From: Nageia nagi
Lineage: Eukaryota > Pinophyta
Assembly (NCBI GenBank): GCA_050084985.1
Contig: JBITNC010000001.1
Location: 187,798,001 to 187,862,000 of the forward strand
DNA: 64,000 nt
Reading direction: 5' to 3'
Positions within the stretch are counted from its first letter, which is position 1. Each line of letters begins with the position of its first letter. Under the pieces are notes generated by a model, which saw only the letters and a program-made list of their open reading frames with translations, was not told the origin of the DNA and did not search any database. Shown one piece after another: positions 1 through 12,451 of the stretch. A program made the position numbers and the translations under genes.

Positions 1-1090
1 ATAATGTATGATGGTTCAAAGTGTAATCCCTTGAGAGTATATTTTTGTCCTTCAACTATGAATTACATCTAAATTTTAGATAAATCCTATAATATATATC
101 TCAATATTTGCAAACATTGAGAATCGAGGACCACATTGCATCCTCCCTATGGAAGTGTACATATTTCACTTTCTAATTAGTATTCACCCAAGTTGAGTTT
201 AACATTACAATATTTTCCTTTATAGGCAATTTTACCACCATTACCAATTATTTCTTCAAAGCTATTTTATGGTTGTACATAGTAGTTGGCCTTTTAGCTA
301 CCCTTGGGTTAATGAATTTTTGAATGCTCCCTAAATTAATTAACATGATCAAAGTTTATCCCTTGAAACATCCATAATATTTCATAATCTACAATGAAGA
401 AAATTTTGAAAGGGTATTGCAAGAAATTACAAGAGTATCCTTAGTGGTGCTATCATTATATTTCATGATATCTAAAACTACATCCTCATATGTCTCCTTT
501 ATCATATTCTCTAGGGAATCAACATCTTACAAATATAATTTATGTATGGTGCATAAATGGTTTGGCCTAAATTTTTCATCATAATTACAGCAGATTCCTT
601 TTTCCTTACGATCTTTTATTTCCTTGGAAGTGAGTTGCTTTATTTTCAATGGTGATTTTTTTTTGAACCAAATTGAGAGTTATGTGGTTTACCAATTAGT
701 TGCTTCACCTTCTTATGTTAAGTAGTCAACTTATCTTAGGCCAATTTTGCTAGCCTAATCATTACCATCATGTTATTGAGATTGAATATTTTAAATTCCA
801 TTTGAATCTCTTCCTTCAACCCACTAATGAAATAAATTTTGAAGAATGCTTAATCTAATCCTTTTATGCAATAATTAATCTTTTCAAATTCATTATGATA
901 TTCCTTAATAATTGATATCCCATAAAATCTTCAAAATTACTTGGACCAAATCAAACCAATGAATTTTTGGTGAAATCCCCCTAAGAAGGTAGGTCATTTT
1001 ATTTATAAAACCATTTGTACCATTGAATAGTTGATTTATCAAGATTAAAGGAGGCAATGTTGAACTTATGTGCTTCTAAAAACTAAAAAA
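1..1090 (-). pseudogene. Ty3/gypsy gag-protease remnant, cut by the left edge
   Basis: Read on the minus strand from about 1090 to 1 this is the end of a Ty3/gypsy gag, a zinc knuckle and the start of the protease, broken by many stops and frame changes. The conserved linker LTSKEIKDRKEKGIC (about 590-640) runs into a knuckle in which C-x-x-C has become CCNY; DEKFRPNH and the last Cys remain. A degenerate protease motif follows (ILIDSGSTHNF-like, here with NLGSIQKFINPRVAKR, about 270-330), then the post-protease motif VEGQKYTLKG at 1-60. The reverse transcriptase would lie left of the window. Decay is heavy and I see no usable frame. Family assignment is firm; exact ends are not. Confidence 0.8.
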
Positions 1091-3000
1091 GTGTATGGAT
1101 GCTATATATCAAAATGATCAACATAAAATAAAAGCACAATGAGATGGATCTCAAAATGATGATTTCTAAGCCTCTAGATTTTTTTCTAAAATATTATTAC
1201 CAAGGTTAATAAACATGCTTTATCAGAATTGGTTAATTCTTCATGGTTTGGGAGATAATGGCCTCTAAAGTTTATATCTATTTTGGAAAATATTATTTTA
1301 AGTATGAAAACTTAGGTTTTCAAAATGAAAAGAGTTTCTCAGAAATGGTGGCTCGAACATAGTTTGAAGGTCAATATACAATGAAGAAATGGATAACTAT
1401 AATAAATCTATGGATAAAAGGTTTAATTTTTGAAAAGGGTAATGAACTAGGGTTTTCAAAAATCGATATAGATTTTTTGAATTTTTTTTTCCAAATTTCA
1501 ACTAAGAACTGAATAAATCTAGGTCTTCAACTTGATCCAATTTCATAAATATGTAAAAAACTTAGTAGCATTTTGGATGGAAATTGGATAAAATCTATTT
1601 CTTCAACTCAATTCAAATTCACAAAAGTGAAACTAGATCTTAAATCTACCCATAAGTAGCCAAAATCAAAGATATGATACTAGATGTTAGGAACCTAGAA
1701 GATCTAAAATAGGATTTAAGCTAAATAATAGTAAAATGTGAACTAGTAGCATATCCAAATTACAACACTAGAATAATATATAACTCAAAATAATAGCAAG
1801 AGCATAATGGAATAGCTAATCATAGGCCACTTCGAGGGGGATTCCTCCTTACAACTCAAAAGATGATATACTTTCCAAGATAACATCTATTCCTCTCCTA
1901 CATATATTTATAATCATACTACCCTAATCCTAATTAACGATTTATTACAAAATGTTGATTCACCTTACAAAATATGTTGATCCACCTTACAAGTTGATAT
2001 ATGTCAATAGTTTAAAATAAATAACTAACATAAGTAAATGTTAGGATATGGGAGAGCATGCCAATAAAACTTAATTGTTGTAGTTTGGACTTGTTGGTTA
2101 GTACCTTGAATAATTTGTAGGTAATGATGATGGCTTGGTTTGCCTTGTATGCAAAACTTTCTTCCTTATAATCTTTCTCTCCTCATTTTCTTGTATTTAT
2201 TAGTTTATTTCTAATACATGGATGAAGAAAAATATTTTTTAAATAGCACACCAATAACACATGATGTTGTAATGTGGAGTTGTTTGCTTAATACCTTGAC
2301 TAGTTTGTACGAAATGGTGATGAAGCTATTTTTCTTATGATAAACCCTAAATCTATTTTTCAAATATGTATGATTGTTAGTGTTATACCCAAGTTTTGTT
2401 GATGTATTATCAAGTGAAGCCTTTTTATTTTATTTTTAGGTGTAAATGTTTATAGTGATTATAAATCATCATCTTATTTCATATTAGGATGGTTATAAAA
2501 TTGCTATTAAAATTATCAGCTAATATACCCTACTAGGGTGGTTTAAAACCATCATTTAAAATCATTATCTATTATCTATATTAAGGCAGTTAAAACCATC
2601 ACAAAACAACTACCCTTGAAACTTCATTTTGGAGTAGTGACCATAATTGTATATCTTTTGAAGTGTAGTAAGGAGAAAATAAAAATTGACCAAAATTGTT
2701 GTATTACATATTGAGGTAATGTAGATCTATAGAATTTTTCCTAAATTTTTTGACTATCATTAATTAAGACCCTTTCTTTGATATCATTTAGAATAAAACA
2801 ACTTAGCAATAAAAGGATCTAATAGCTCATATTCATAATAATAACAATTGTAGTAAATCAACCAATATAAATCACCACTATACTCCAAAATAGTAATGAA
2901 AGAAATAAAATTGTTTTTCAATTAAGAAATAAGAATGCAAGCCAATTCAAAAGGGAAAAATATTGAAAGGACACTTCAAGATGGTAAATTGTCCAGATAT
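1091..3000. other. AT-rich repeat-like DNA, no gene seen
   Basis: No frame with a recognisable domain on either strand. It may hold the leader and 5' LTR of the minus-strand gypsy remnant to its left, but I could not pair it with a second LTR. CACTA-type end motifs near 2630-2641 and 2876 are discussed under rejected items. Confidence 0.4.
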
Positions 3001-3108
3001 ATACCAAAATAAGATGAATAAGAAATATAATAGTCAATGATGAAGTAATGGTATATACCAAAATAAGATGAATAAGAAATATAATAGTCAATGATGAACT
3101 AATGGTTA
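3001..3108. repeat. 54-bp tandem duplication
   Basis: A 54-bp unit beginning ATACCAAAATAAGATG occurs twice head to tail (3001-3054 and 3055-3108). The copies differ at only a few 3' positions, so the duplication is recent compared with the surrounding decayed elements. Confidence 0.9.
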
Positions 3109-3113
3109 CAAGT

Positions 3114-3147
3114 ACACACACAGATGTGTGTGTTTGTGTGTGTGTAC
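3114..3147. repeat. (AC)n/(GT)n palindromic microsatellite
   Basis: A short ACACACACA run is followed by GATGTGTGTG and further GT repeats. The two halves are complementary and could fold into a hairpin. It abuts the 54-bp duplication. Confidence 0.8.
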
Positions 3148-3489
3148 TATCATTAGTTCCTAGATTCCAAGATCAACCTTGATAATATAAATCCTATATT
3201 AATGGCATGAATAAATAATTAAAATATATTCAATGTGGTTATTATGAAATCATTACATAAGTAATTCATTGAGTAGCACTTAAAAATGAAAGGGAAGTCT
3301 TTCTTATATAAGCTCGTGAGGGAATCATCAAATTATATTTTAGTGAATACCTCATAAGTAATAAAATATTATAGAAGATTTGTGATGGACAACATTGAAC
3401 CATGATGCTTTTTAATTTTCTAGAAGTTGAGATGTCTAGAAAATATTGGGAAATCCTAATACACTTGATGAATTACCATAATGAATCCT

Positions 3490-4140
3490 CCCCATGTTTC
3501 CATTTGAGAAATATGAAATAAACTTTACTAAACCCATATCACTATGACAATGAATAACATGAGCTAGATATATTATAATTAGCATCAAATACTTGACCAA
3601 TTGGATATAAATTAATTTAAAAAAACCACATTTACCTAGTGGTAACAAAATTTATTTATAAAAATATCAATACAACATTTGATTATCCAAAAAAAAAAAG
3701 TGATCAAGGTAAACAATTTGGAAATAAAATTATAAAAGAGTTGCTTTCAAAGTTTACGATTCAATGTGATAGAAGCTTACCATATCACCATCAAGTGAAT
3801 GATGCAATACAAGCACTAACAAAATATTGGGAAATACCTTAATAAAAACTATTAACATTGGTTTGAATAGATTGGGAAGAAAAGTTATTGGTAGTTTTAT
3901 GGGCTTACTAAATAACATATAAAATAATTAAATAAATGAAAGTCATTTGAGTTAGTTTATGGATTAGAGGTGACACTCCTAGTCAAATATACAATATCAA
4001 CATTGAAGATTACATTTACAACAAGATTTGGAGATCAAGAATCCTTTTAGTAAAAGTTTTTCACCATCAATAAACTAGATAAAGAATGATGATTGATAGT
4101 CTATCACTAAACTCAAAAGAAGAATTGCCAGATAGTTTGG
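3490..4140 (+). pseudogene. Ty3/gypsy integrase fragment (Tat/Athila-like)
   Basis: Plus-strand frames contain the integrase core. They start near FPFEKYEINFTKPIS (about 3495), which matches the usual PFEKWGIDFIGPI, then ARYIII..KYLTNWI, then VVTKFIYKN (3636). SDQGKQFGNKIIKEL follows (3700-3740), holding the second catalytic Asp, and PYHHQVNDAIQALTK (about 3780-3825), where the catalytic Glu of NGTVEA-like proteins is replaced. LLVVLWAY (about 3885) is also recognisable. Stops and at least one frame change make it dead. The neighbouring RT and RNase H are absent, so this is an orphan piece. Lineage is inferred from motif style. Confidence 0.75.
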
Positions 4141-5014
4141 CATAATCCTAATATTAAAAACCATCAATTTAAAATTAGTGATAAAATACTATTATATAAT
4201 AGTCATTAAAAACATAGATAAATAAGGTTAAAAATTCATCTATTGAGTTATTGTGTTATTCATCATATTAAAGGTAAAGATACATTTTTATCAATATCAC
4301 TTGATGGTAACATATGACCGAAATATGTAAATGGTTAATGCTTGCAGAAATTTAAAAATAAAATAAATTTAAACATAAAAAAGAAAACAACAACAACAAC
4401 AATAATAACTTTGGTGGTAAAAACCTAATAGGCATTACCATCAAGATGGTAGCCTACAAAACGAATTGTTGGAGACCCCAACTATGAAAGAAAATATAAT
4501 GAAATTCTTAGTAGAAAAAATCTAAGTGACACTAGGTAGATAGAATCCTAAAAACCTATTCACTACAAACCTATTAAATGATAAAAAATAGAATAAAAAG
4601 AAGGGAAGGCATCTTCAATAAATTGAAAATTGATATTAATTTCCATGGGTGAAAAAACAAATGGTTAAAGAGATTGTAGAAAAATACATATAAGAAAAGC
4701 AAAAAAGTACATATTCCAACTCTGATATGTAAGAGTGATAAGTAGACCAAAAAGAGGGTGTTGAACATAACAAGCCCTAGTAAGGTAGAAATTCTACATA
4801 TAGAGAGTCAAGGGGGTCCTTCAGTATTTAAGGTTGAAAATAAACTCTTGATGTTACAACTAGAGGAAGTAACCTTAGTGGGATTAACAGTGATGAACCA
4901 AGGTGTAATATTTCTAGAGTCTTATAGTTTCATATGACACTTCTAATTTGTAGTTTTTTATGGTCAAAAGTAAGATATGAAAATTATGATACTCATTATA
5001 TTGCAGTATCTATT
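4141..5014. other. Unassigned AT-rich stretch with a short (CAA)n run
   Basis: A CAACAACAACAACAATAATAA microsatellite lies near 4387. The rest shows no coding signal. It is probably the tail of the integrase-bearing element, but I found no second LTR to confirm this. Confidence 0.4.
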
Positions 5015-5132
5015 ATTTTATAATCACCTTAAGCTTATAGTTTTTGAAGGATCCTCAAATGCAAATTCTTAAAAACTTGATGTATCTAGATTGTTAGCAA
5101 TTCATAAAATAACATTTAAATAACTATGTATG
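5015..5132 (-). repeat. 3' LTR of the gypsy element, outer piece
   Basis: This segment aligns by eye with 23515-23634 of the partner LTR, for example CTTATAG..TT..AAGGATC and CATAAAATA..CATTTAAAT.ACTATGTATG. It stops at GTATG (5128-5132), the duplicated target of the element inserted at 5133. Confidence 0.85.
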
Positions 5133-5807
5133 TGTAGACACTTAAAAATGATTTATTATTTATTTAATAAATCATATTTTAGATATCTTTAAAAGTATCA
5201 AAAGCAATATTACAAATGCCAAGATAAAGTTGATATTACAATGCAATGCCATGTGTTATATTAAATGCTATATTATCTATCATGGTTCATATTGTAAATT
5301 ATCTTGAAAAACCAAATGATTATATTATTGGTATAATTCAAATTTCACTTCTTTCTATTTCCTTACAAGTTATAAACATAGGAGTTGTAAGTTGGCATCC
5401 AAATCTTTCTGATAGGTAGTTGTCCCATACATCATACTTATGGTGTCTCTTAATGCCACCTATTGAAAGATATACTTGCTTCAAGCTATTATTATATGCT
5501 ATATTTTATGCATTATCTAATTTTATAAGTTTTATAGAATCCACATCATAGAATTCATACACCAACCATGGTGCGCATCTTCACGATCCAGAGCTATTGA
5601 TAAAAGAGGTGATGAATGTTAGTTCATACCATTGAATATCTTCTACATGCTCGCCTTTGATCTAATCCAATCCTCTATTTACTTATGCCATACCTTGAGG
5701 ATTATCATATCATTATCAGGTGCACATTTATTTATTTGTATGTTTGAATAATCATTGTCCTAGTAGATTTTTGCTATATTAGTTATTTGCATAATTTATT
5801 ATCTACA
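5133..5807 (+). repeat. 5' LTR of the gag-only element
   Basis: It pairs with 11758-12446. The clearest shared blocks are TTTCTATTTCCTTACA, ACCATTGAATATCTTCTACA and CTCGCC/CTCACC-TTTGATCTAATCC. It ends in CA, and TGGTGAACTC (5811-5820) just after could be the primer-binding site, although I cannot name the tRNA. Confidence 0.85.
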
Positions 5808-5872
5808 TTGTGGTGAACTCAACTACTCTTAAACACCTAGGTTTCTAGGGAATCCTTCTTCAAAGATAAGTA

Positions 5873-8110
5873 ATGAATCCATTTTCTTTACTCTTCTTTC
5901 CTTTACCAGATGTCATTAGGGTAGTAGCACATAAAAATGATAAAACTAGGGTTTATTATGCATTTATCTCGAAAACATTTATGGTAGAGGAACAACCTAA
6001 AATTTCAAAAGGAAATGTTCATTTTTATATAATTAGAAGATGTACTATGGTTAATCTCGATACACCCCTTGACCTCTTCGAACCTCATCCAAATCATAGA
6101 ATGGATACTAATGAAGAAGAATCTGAATTTGTTAATTCTAGCTGCCAAATGAATATAATTGGCCAAACCCTTAATAAATTTAACATGGATTTGGTTCATG
6201 GGGATTTTGATAGTGTGAATAAAGAAACCTCTTCTAATAGCTCTGAGAATGGATTTGATGTTGATGATCTTTATATTATTCTTAATAGTATTAGATCAAT
6301 CAAAGAATTAATGGCTCATATTGATAGAATGGAATATTTTGCTACTAACAATGCTAAAAATTATAAATATTTTGAAACAACATAAGCTATTAGAATTAGA
6401 ACTAAGTAATTCTCTTTTGTTGGATTCATTATTTCATTATGAAAATACAAAATCATTGAAAAGAAGGAAATCCAATAGAAAAAAGCAAGATGTCCATGGT
6501 GTGCCTACTAGCTCACATGATGCACACACAGTCAATGTAGAATCTCGAATAGAATTAGAAATGAAACCAAAAGAAGATTAATCTAAAGGAGAAGATAATA
6601 CTAACAGATATCAAGTACATACAAACAAACATTGAAAATCAAGTACGCTTAACAAAGGTAAGAGTGTTGCAACTAAATTTCCAAACACTAAAAATGCGCA
6701 TGATCAAATTAATGTTTTGATAAATAATGCTTATGAAAAAGAAGCTAATTGGACACAAGAGGAGTATGAAATTAAAATTGACATGCTAATGGAGGCATAA
6801 GAATCAGATGAATTCCAAAAGAGAATCAATGACCAACAATTTTATTTCATATGTCACCTATTAGATAAGATACAAAAACAATAGACTAATAGAATTGGAC
6901 CGTTATTAAAACTAAGAAAAGGAGTATTGAAGAAAGCTACTAGTATGGATTCCTGAAAACCAACAAACCCTTCAAAGATGAAACCTCCTCAAATCCCTCC
7001 ACCACCCTCAATAGGAAACTAATTTATGATTCAAAACTAGCAGATTAATACACCTTTGCCGTAACAACTAAATCCACAACCCCAAATGACTCTACAAACA
7101 TTCAAAAATAATTAGAGGAAAGATTAGCAAAATTGGAAAAAACAACATATAATAATGATGATGAAGATTTTTTATTTTGTTTAAATGTCCTTTGATTGAT
7201 AGAATTATTTCACAAATTTATATTGGTAAAAAGAGTATCAAGTTTACAAAATTCAATGGTTTTCAAGATCCAAAAATGCATGTTAGAAAATTTCAAGAAG
7301 AAGCTATTTAATTTTTACATGATCGATATATGCTTGCAAAATTGTTCTCCAATAGCTTAAAAGATGATGCATTAAAGTGGTATTTTTCCCTTCCTAAAAA
7401 AACATTAATAAATATAAAGATCTTATATTACAATTCATTGCTAATTTCAAATATAATATTCAAAATAGGATGGAATTTAAATATTTGTGTAAAGTTAAAT
7501 AAATGAAAGAAAAATCTCTTATTGATTTTGTAAAAATGTGGAAAAAGGTTGCTAATAAACTTATTGCTAATGAATAAGATTTAAAGATACTTTTGTACAA
7601 GCTTTATTACCAGTATTCAAATTAGAGGTACAAGATCATGATAATATCTATTTAGGTAAAATGATTGAGAAATTACTTTGAAAAGAATCTTGTATTACAA
7701 AATTACAAGGCATATCAGAAGAATAGTAACCTAAAGATAACAAGTTCAACTTCACCAACACAAGTGGCAACCATAATAAGTATAGGTAAGAGATCTTTTG
7801 ATAATAAAAGAAGATACACAAAGTTAACAAAAAGTGTTGATAAAATCTTAAATGTACTATTAGATAAGAATATTATTGAGATTCCTCTAATTGTTAAACA
7901 TCATTTCCCACATGATGTCCCAAAAAATTATAGGTTTGAAGAATTTTACAATTATAATAGAACACGAGGGCACTTAACTAAAAATTACAAGGATTTAAGA
8001 AACATTATATAGGACTTTATAGAATGAAAAGCAATTCAAATTGATGACACATCAAAAAAAGATGATAGTGATGTTGGCCATGTACACCTTGATAATAGTT
8101 AGCTGGAGTA
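5873..8110 (+). pseudogene. gag of the gag-only element, degenerate
   Basis: The N-terminal 170 codons (5873-6385) are open and not similar to anything I recognise. A frame change and several TAA/TAG stops follow. The gag core is recognisable at about 7240-7400: KFTKFNGFQDPKMHVRKFQ, then LAKLFSNSLKDDALKWYFSL, matching the plant gag pattern DP..H...F, LF..SL...A..WY. At about 7935-8010 a modified knuckle of the YHRTKGH..ENC kind reads YNYNRTRGHLTKNYKDL, with its Cys residues replaced by Tyr (TGT to TAT). The frame ends near 8110 with no pol after it. Family is clear; translatability is not. Confidence 0.75.
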
Positions 8111-8960
8111 TTTAAGGATCCCTTTCCAAAGCTAACCAAACAACCAAAATGATGCATTGGAATGGTAAGTACATCAAACTATTTTCAATATTATTTTATT
8201 AAGAAAAGTAGGTCATATCACCATAAACATTTGCAACCAAAGGATCAATGAACTTTTTCAAATAAGGGTGATATCAAATATAAACAAAAATAGAGCATCA
8301 ACGCCATGCATAATCTATCACATGTCACTTGTGCCATGACTTCAACAACAAAATCAATCCCGATATTTGTACCTACATTGGCCAAATGTAAGTGGGTCCC
8401 AAAGACCACTCAGGTATACCATATTATTGGTTAAATTATATACATTTATATAATATGTATGTACAATAGTGTATTTTTATATGTTTCTTATTTTATGATT
8501 AATTGCATGTTTTTATTTTTATATTCATTCCATTATATTTTTGGGTAGTTTTTCTTTGTGCCATCCATATATTTTCCTCAAAAAATTGCTACCCTTAATT
8601 ATGTGGGCATCATTTAGGTACAACATCTACATCGTGTTCCCGTAATTAGAAAAGAAAATATAAACAATTACCCTTTATTATATTGTTTGTTTCATACTAT
8701 ATTCATTCATTATGCTTTTTATATTTCCCCTACTTCCATATATAAGATAAAAGTGTGTGTTATGTCAAAAAATTATTTGCATAAATTAACATTATGTTTA
8801 ATTTTGATGTTTGATTTCTATGTGTTGATATATTTTGCAAATGTTTCTTTAAGAGTTTTGTTATACTTATTAATTGAAACAAAAACTAAACTAAGAACAA
8901 GATAAATAATAAAATTCAAAATGTCCATATATTCATATAACCAAAAAGGGATACTTCTTA
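8111..8960 (+). other. Region between gag and the PMD gene
   Basis: No protease or RT motif is visible where pol would be expected. Short open frames at 8687-8905 are AT-rich and hydrophobic in the way random AT-rich DNA is. Confidence 0.5.
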
Positions 8961-10869
8961 CAATCATTCATGCATGGCTCTACTTTTTGCCACTGGCATC
9001 CCCACCCTCTACCTTGTGGCTCCTTCAATCAGCACTATATAATGATACCCCTAGAGAACCAATAATCCTACTACCTATAATCCCATTGGAAACTAGAAGT
9101 GCCTTATCCTTCCCATACTTCTCGCTGAGTTCCTTGACCTCATGTTGTAATTTTTGGTTTACCTCCAACTTCTTGGCCATGAATATATAAGATTCATTTG
9201 ATGGTGGCATGGTCACTTTCTCTTATAAGCATTTGTTATCCTATTGGAGGACAATAATCTAAGCCTTTCATTTAATCAAGGTGCTTCTTATCATAGTAAG
9301 ATCTACCTCCATAGGCCTCAACCTCTCTACTCCAACCTTTAAGGGAGGAAGTGCAACGACCTCAATCTCTAGTGTTGTTATCTTGGTTGTAGCTTCATTT
9401 GCAAAATATATAAAGTAAGTATGCTAAAAATAAAATTGATAAGGCTAATTTAAAATAAAAAGTATACTTGAAGAAAAAAATGGAATGGCTTTCGTAAGCA
9501 AATCTATATCAACTGATTGGGACCCTAAAGCTAGGGGCATCTGAAGAGGTGGTTCATATGTGGGAATCTCTACATCCTCATCAGATGATTCTTGGGCATT
9601 TACCACCATTTCTTCCTCATCTATGTCAATAATACCAAATAGGTAGGCCTAATACCTACCCACCATTCCTCATACCTCAATACAACACTGGGGGAAAAGG
9701 ATATATCTATCAAACCATCCATTTCAATGGGTTCCTACTAGGTGCTCACCTAATCAAACATCGATACTACACCCTCAAGAGCATTCACCTCATGCTTCTA
9801 TTAAAGATAGTAAACCAACCCTTGCATATATGTCATGAACTATGTAAACCAACCCTAGGTAAAATACAAAGTTGTTCTTATTTGGGTACAAGAACATGAC
9901 AATAATAGATTCCATGAGTAGCCAAATATTCCTATTTCTTGGATTAACTTGGAAAGCTAAATGTAAATATGCTACCCTATGGTACCAATAATGATTCTCA
10001 TTCCCTATTAACTATAAATATAGTTGCTTCCTTTCCCATTGAGTCTTAATAGAGGCATGAGATATGAGTCTACCATGAATATGAACATGCCAAATTCGGT
10101 ATACATCCAATAGAGTGATCGATATTTTACCATTACAAAGGTGAAAGGTATTTGAATATATCTCCCATCATTCAACTAAAGTCATCAGCATGGGGAATTT
10201 GATTTACACATGCTCAACTATGGCCAAGTTGTATAAACCTACTACCTCTAATAGTTCATTATCTTGATTTTTTCTAGGCTAGGTCCATTCTTTCTCAAGT
10301 GCATCTAACCCACCCCATTTTATCATATGCTTGTGTTTCTATCATAAAAAATACAAAATTGAGTTAATAAATGAAAATAAAATAAGTAAACTTTGTAAAA
10401 ACTAAAATGACCAACGTAAATAAAAATAGAAAAACATGAATAATTAATCCCTTCCTTAGTTTATTAACAATAAAATAAAGAAACTTAGCCCTCTTTGAGT
10501 GTAGTTTTAGACTAGGGTTTTCCTAACCTGACTTTTTTCCAAAACCCACATGTTCAAAACTACACACATGTGAATGACCAAAAAATAGGTAAAAATAATC
10601 TAAACTATAAAATATTACTTTGATCATAACAAAAAGCCCTAATTTCCACTCTAATCAACTTAAAAGAAAATGAAAATGTCAAAAGCCTATGCCCTAGCCA
10701 AAAGGAGAAACAATAAAACAACCATAAAATTGTAAAACAACTAAAACAAAATAAGGATTTCAAATAGGTGCTAACTCACCATATGATTAAACAAGAGACT
10801 ACACCAATACTTAACAACATGGCCCTATCTATGAGTTAGAGGCCTCTCAATCAACTACCAATCAGCCAT
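8960..10869 (-). pseudogene. Plant mobile domain (PMD) protein pseudogene, antisense in the element
   Basis: On the minus strand one reading frame holds for about 1.2 kb, broken only by point stops. A possible first exon starts at ATG 10869 (MADW.LIERPLTHR) and ends at a consensus donor ATG|GTGAGT near 10781. The main exon runs from about 10329 to 9480. It holds the PMD signature: LVE.WEIYSNTFHL, then NGKISITLLDVYRI and HIHGRLIS (about 10060-10160). An acidic tail follows (DIDEEEMVVNAQESSDEDVEI, split here by me at ESS). A likely intron precedes a coiled-coil C-terminal exon (AKKLEVNQKLQHEVKELSEK, 9120-9190). PMD proteins (MAIN/MAIL1 relatives) are known both as host genes and inside plant transposons. 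The stops sit where Trp, Arg or Gln would be expected. Confidence 0.72.
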
Positions 10870-11747
10870 TTTAGCAAAAACACCAATACATGGAGGTCAA
10901 AGTGGATGTTAGAGGGACCCACATGATGAATTGGAAGCCATAAGTCCAGATAGGTAGCAAACAGGTCAAGAGAGGTGGTTGGAGAAATTATCAGAAGGTC
11001 CTCCAGCTCAGCAATTCATACTAAAAGTGAAAAAGATAGGGTAAATTTATATTTTAACACTTTTTTAGCTCTAAACCCTAATGGAATTAAAGGATTTCAT
11101 AAACCAAGATCACCTTGAAGCTTCTCCAACAAATCTAACATTCATCCTTCTAGAAAAGTAATAATCAATTATACAAAAAATACCATATCATGTATAGTGG
11201 TTCCTCCATCCCTTGGGAGTACATCCACTTTGAACCATCATTCTATTAGTTCTCACAAGATAACTCTCCCAAAAATTCTCAAGAATTCTTCTACAAATAT
11301 CCTACAAAAGCATCTCTAAAATACAAGCATTACCATGCTTCATCAAGTTATATAATGAGATAGGTACCTCTTTATTTATAAGAAGAAACCCACCCTTTAA
11401 CCTTACCCCCTTTAACCTTCCTTTTACCCAAGGGTAAGGTTAAAGGTGTTTCTATATTTATTCCTTTATCTATATTTATTCTCTTAATGCTTTAAGTTAT
11501 CTAAAGATACTTTAAGCATTAAATAAATTTACATTGAAAAGAAATATTACACAATATTACATTACAATTTTCAACAAACCCTAGGTATGAGCCCCTTTTT
11601 AATTTCTCTGGATTGATGAACAAAAATAGTAGTTTTCATGATTTTTGAAGTAGAAAAATATGTTATCTACATTAAATTTCTTTTTGCAAATCTAATTCGA
11701 TGAAAAGTATGATGTCCATGCTCTACCTTTAAATATAAAATTAATAT
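10870..11747. other. Non-coding part of the gag-only element
   Basis: This lies between the putative PMD start and the polypurine tract and shows no domain. A GGTTAAAGG/CCTTTAACC inverted motif near 11395-11435 may be part of the antisense promoter or 5' leader of the PMD gene, but nothing proves it. Confidence 0.4.
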
Positions 11748-11757
11748 AAGGGAAAAA

Positions 11758-12446
11758 TGTCTTATCTTATTCAAAGGGGTTTTAAAAATTCCATTATTTC
11801 ACAAATATACCCTAAAATGATAAAAATGATCAAGATTAAAAAAAAATTGATGATTACATAAAAATCAATGCATTCATGTTGTGCAATGAGATGGAATTCA
11901 AGATGTTGATGTTGTGAGAGATTCATTATTTATAAAATGATGATATTATTGCTATAAGTTGGATTTGACTCCTTTCTATTTCCTTACAGGTTATGAATAC
12001 AAGAGTTGGAGGTTGACATCCCTATAAGATCTCTCAAATAGGTGGTTTTTCTATACATCATACTTACAGTGTCTCTTTACACCACTTATTAGAAGATTTA
12101 TTTTCTCAAAGCTATTATTACATGTTATGTTTTGTGTATTATCTAATTTTACATGTTTTCCAACATCCATGCCATAGAATTTATATGTCATCCATGATGT
12201 ACATCTTCATGATCCAGAGCTACATATAAAGGAGATGATGAATGCTACTTTATACCATTGAATATCTTCTACATGCTCACCTTTGATCTAATCCAATCCT
12301 CCGTTTACTTCTTCCATACCTTAAGGATTTTCATATCATTATCAAGTGCATAATTTTTATTTATTTATCCATATGTTTAAATAAGTGTTATCCTGGTAGA
12401 TTTAGTTTTTGTTTATATTAGTTATTTATATAATTTATTGTCTATA
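11758..12446 (+). repeat. 3' LTR of the gag-only element
   Basis: It starts TGTCTTAT directly after the polypurine tract AAGGGAAAAA and ends TCTATA before the duplicated target GTATG. From about 11950 on it aligns clearly with 5345-5807. The first 190 bp align only weakly, so this end is set by the polypurine tract. Confidence 0.8.
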
Positions 12447-12451
12447 GTATG

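Larger units (their letters stand above)
5133..12446 (+). mobile_element. Gag-only LTR element with antisense PMD gene (TR-GAG-like)
   Basis: A complete element of 7,314 bp inserted in the gypsy 3' LTR, with the 5-bp target duplication GTATG at 5128-5132 and 12447-12451. It starts TGTAGACAC and ends TCTATA; the matching point of its 5' LTR reads ATCTACA, so the terminal CA has become TA. LTRs are 5133-5807 and 11758-12446. A polypurine tract AAGGGAAAAA (11748-11757) abuts the 3' LTR. Gag relics lie on the plus strand (5873-8110). I find no protease, RT, RNase H or integrase. Instead a plant mobile domain pseudogene lies on the opposite strand (8960-10869). The LTRs differ strongly by eye, so it is old. 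It must have relied on proteins supplied in trans. Confidence 0.85.

Noticed and set aside
2450-2900. CACTA-type ends: CACTACTCCAAAATG on the minus strand ending at 2641 and CACTATACTCCAAAATA on the plus strand at 2876
   Set aside because: The two ends point away from each other, no partner ends or 3-bp duplications could be paired, and no transposase is visible. It may be two element fragments, but I cannot support a feature.
5005-5014. Target duplication for the large gypsy element
   Set aside because: Left flank TCTAT and right flank ATCAC do not match, so I did not claim one.
5873-6385. A 170-codon open frame as an independent host gene
   Set aside because: It sits right after the 5' LTR of the gag-only element and leads into its gag, so it is the gag N-terminus.
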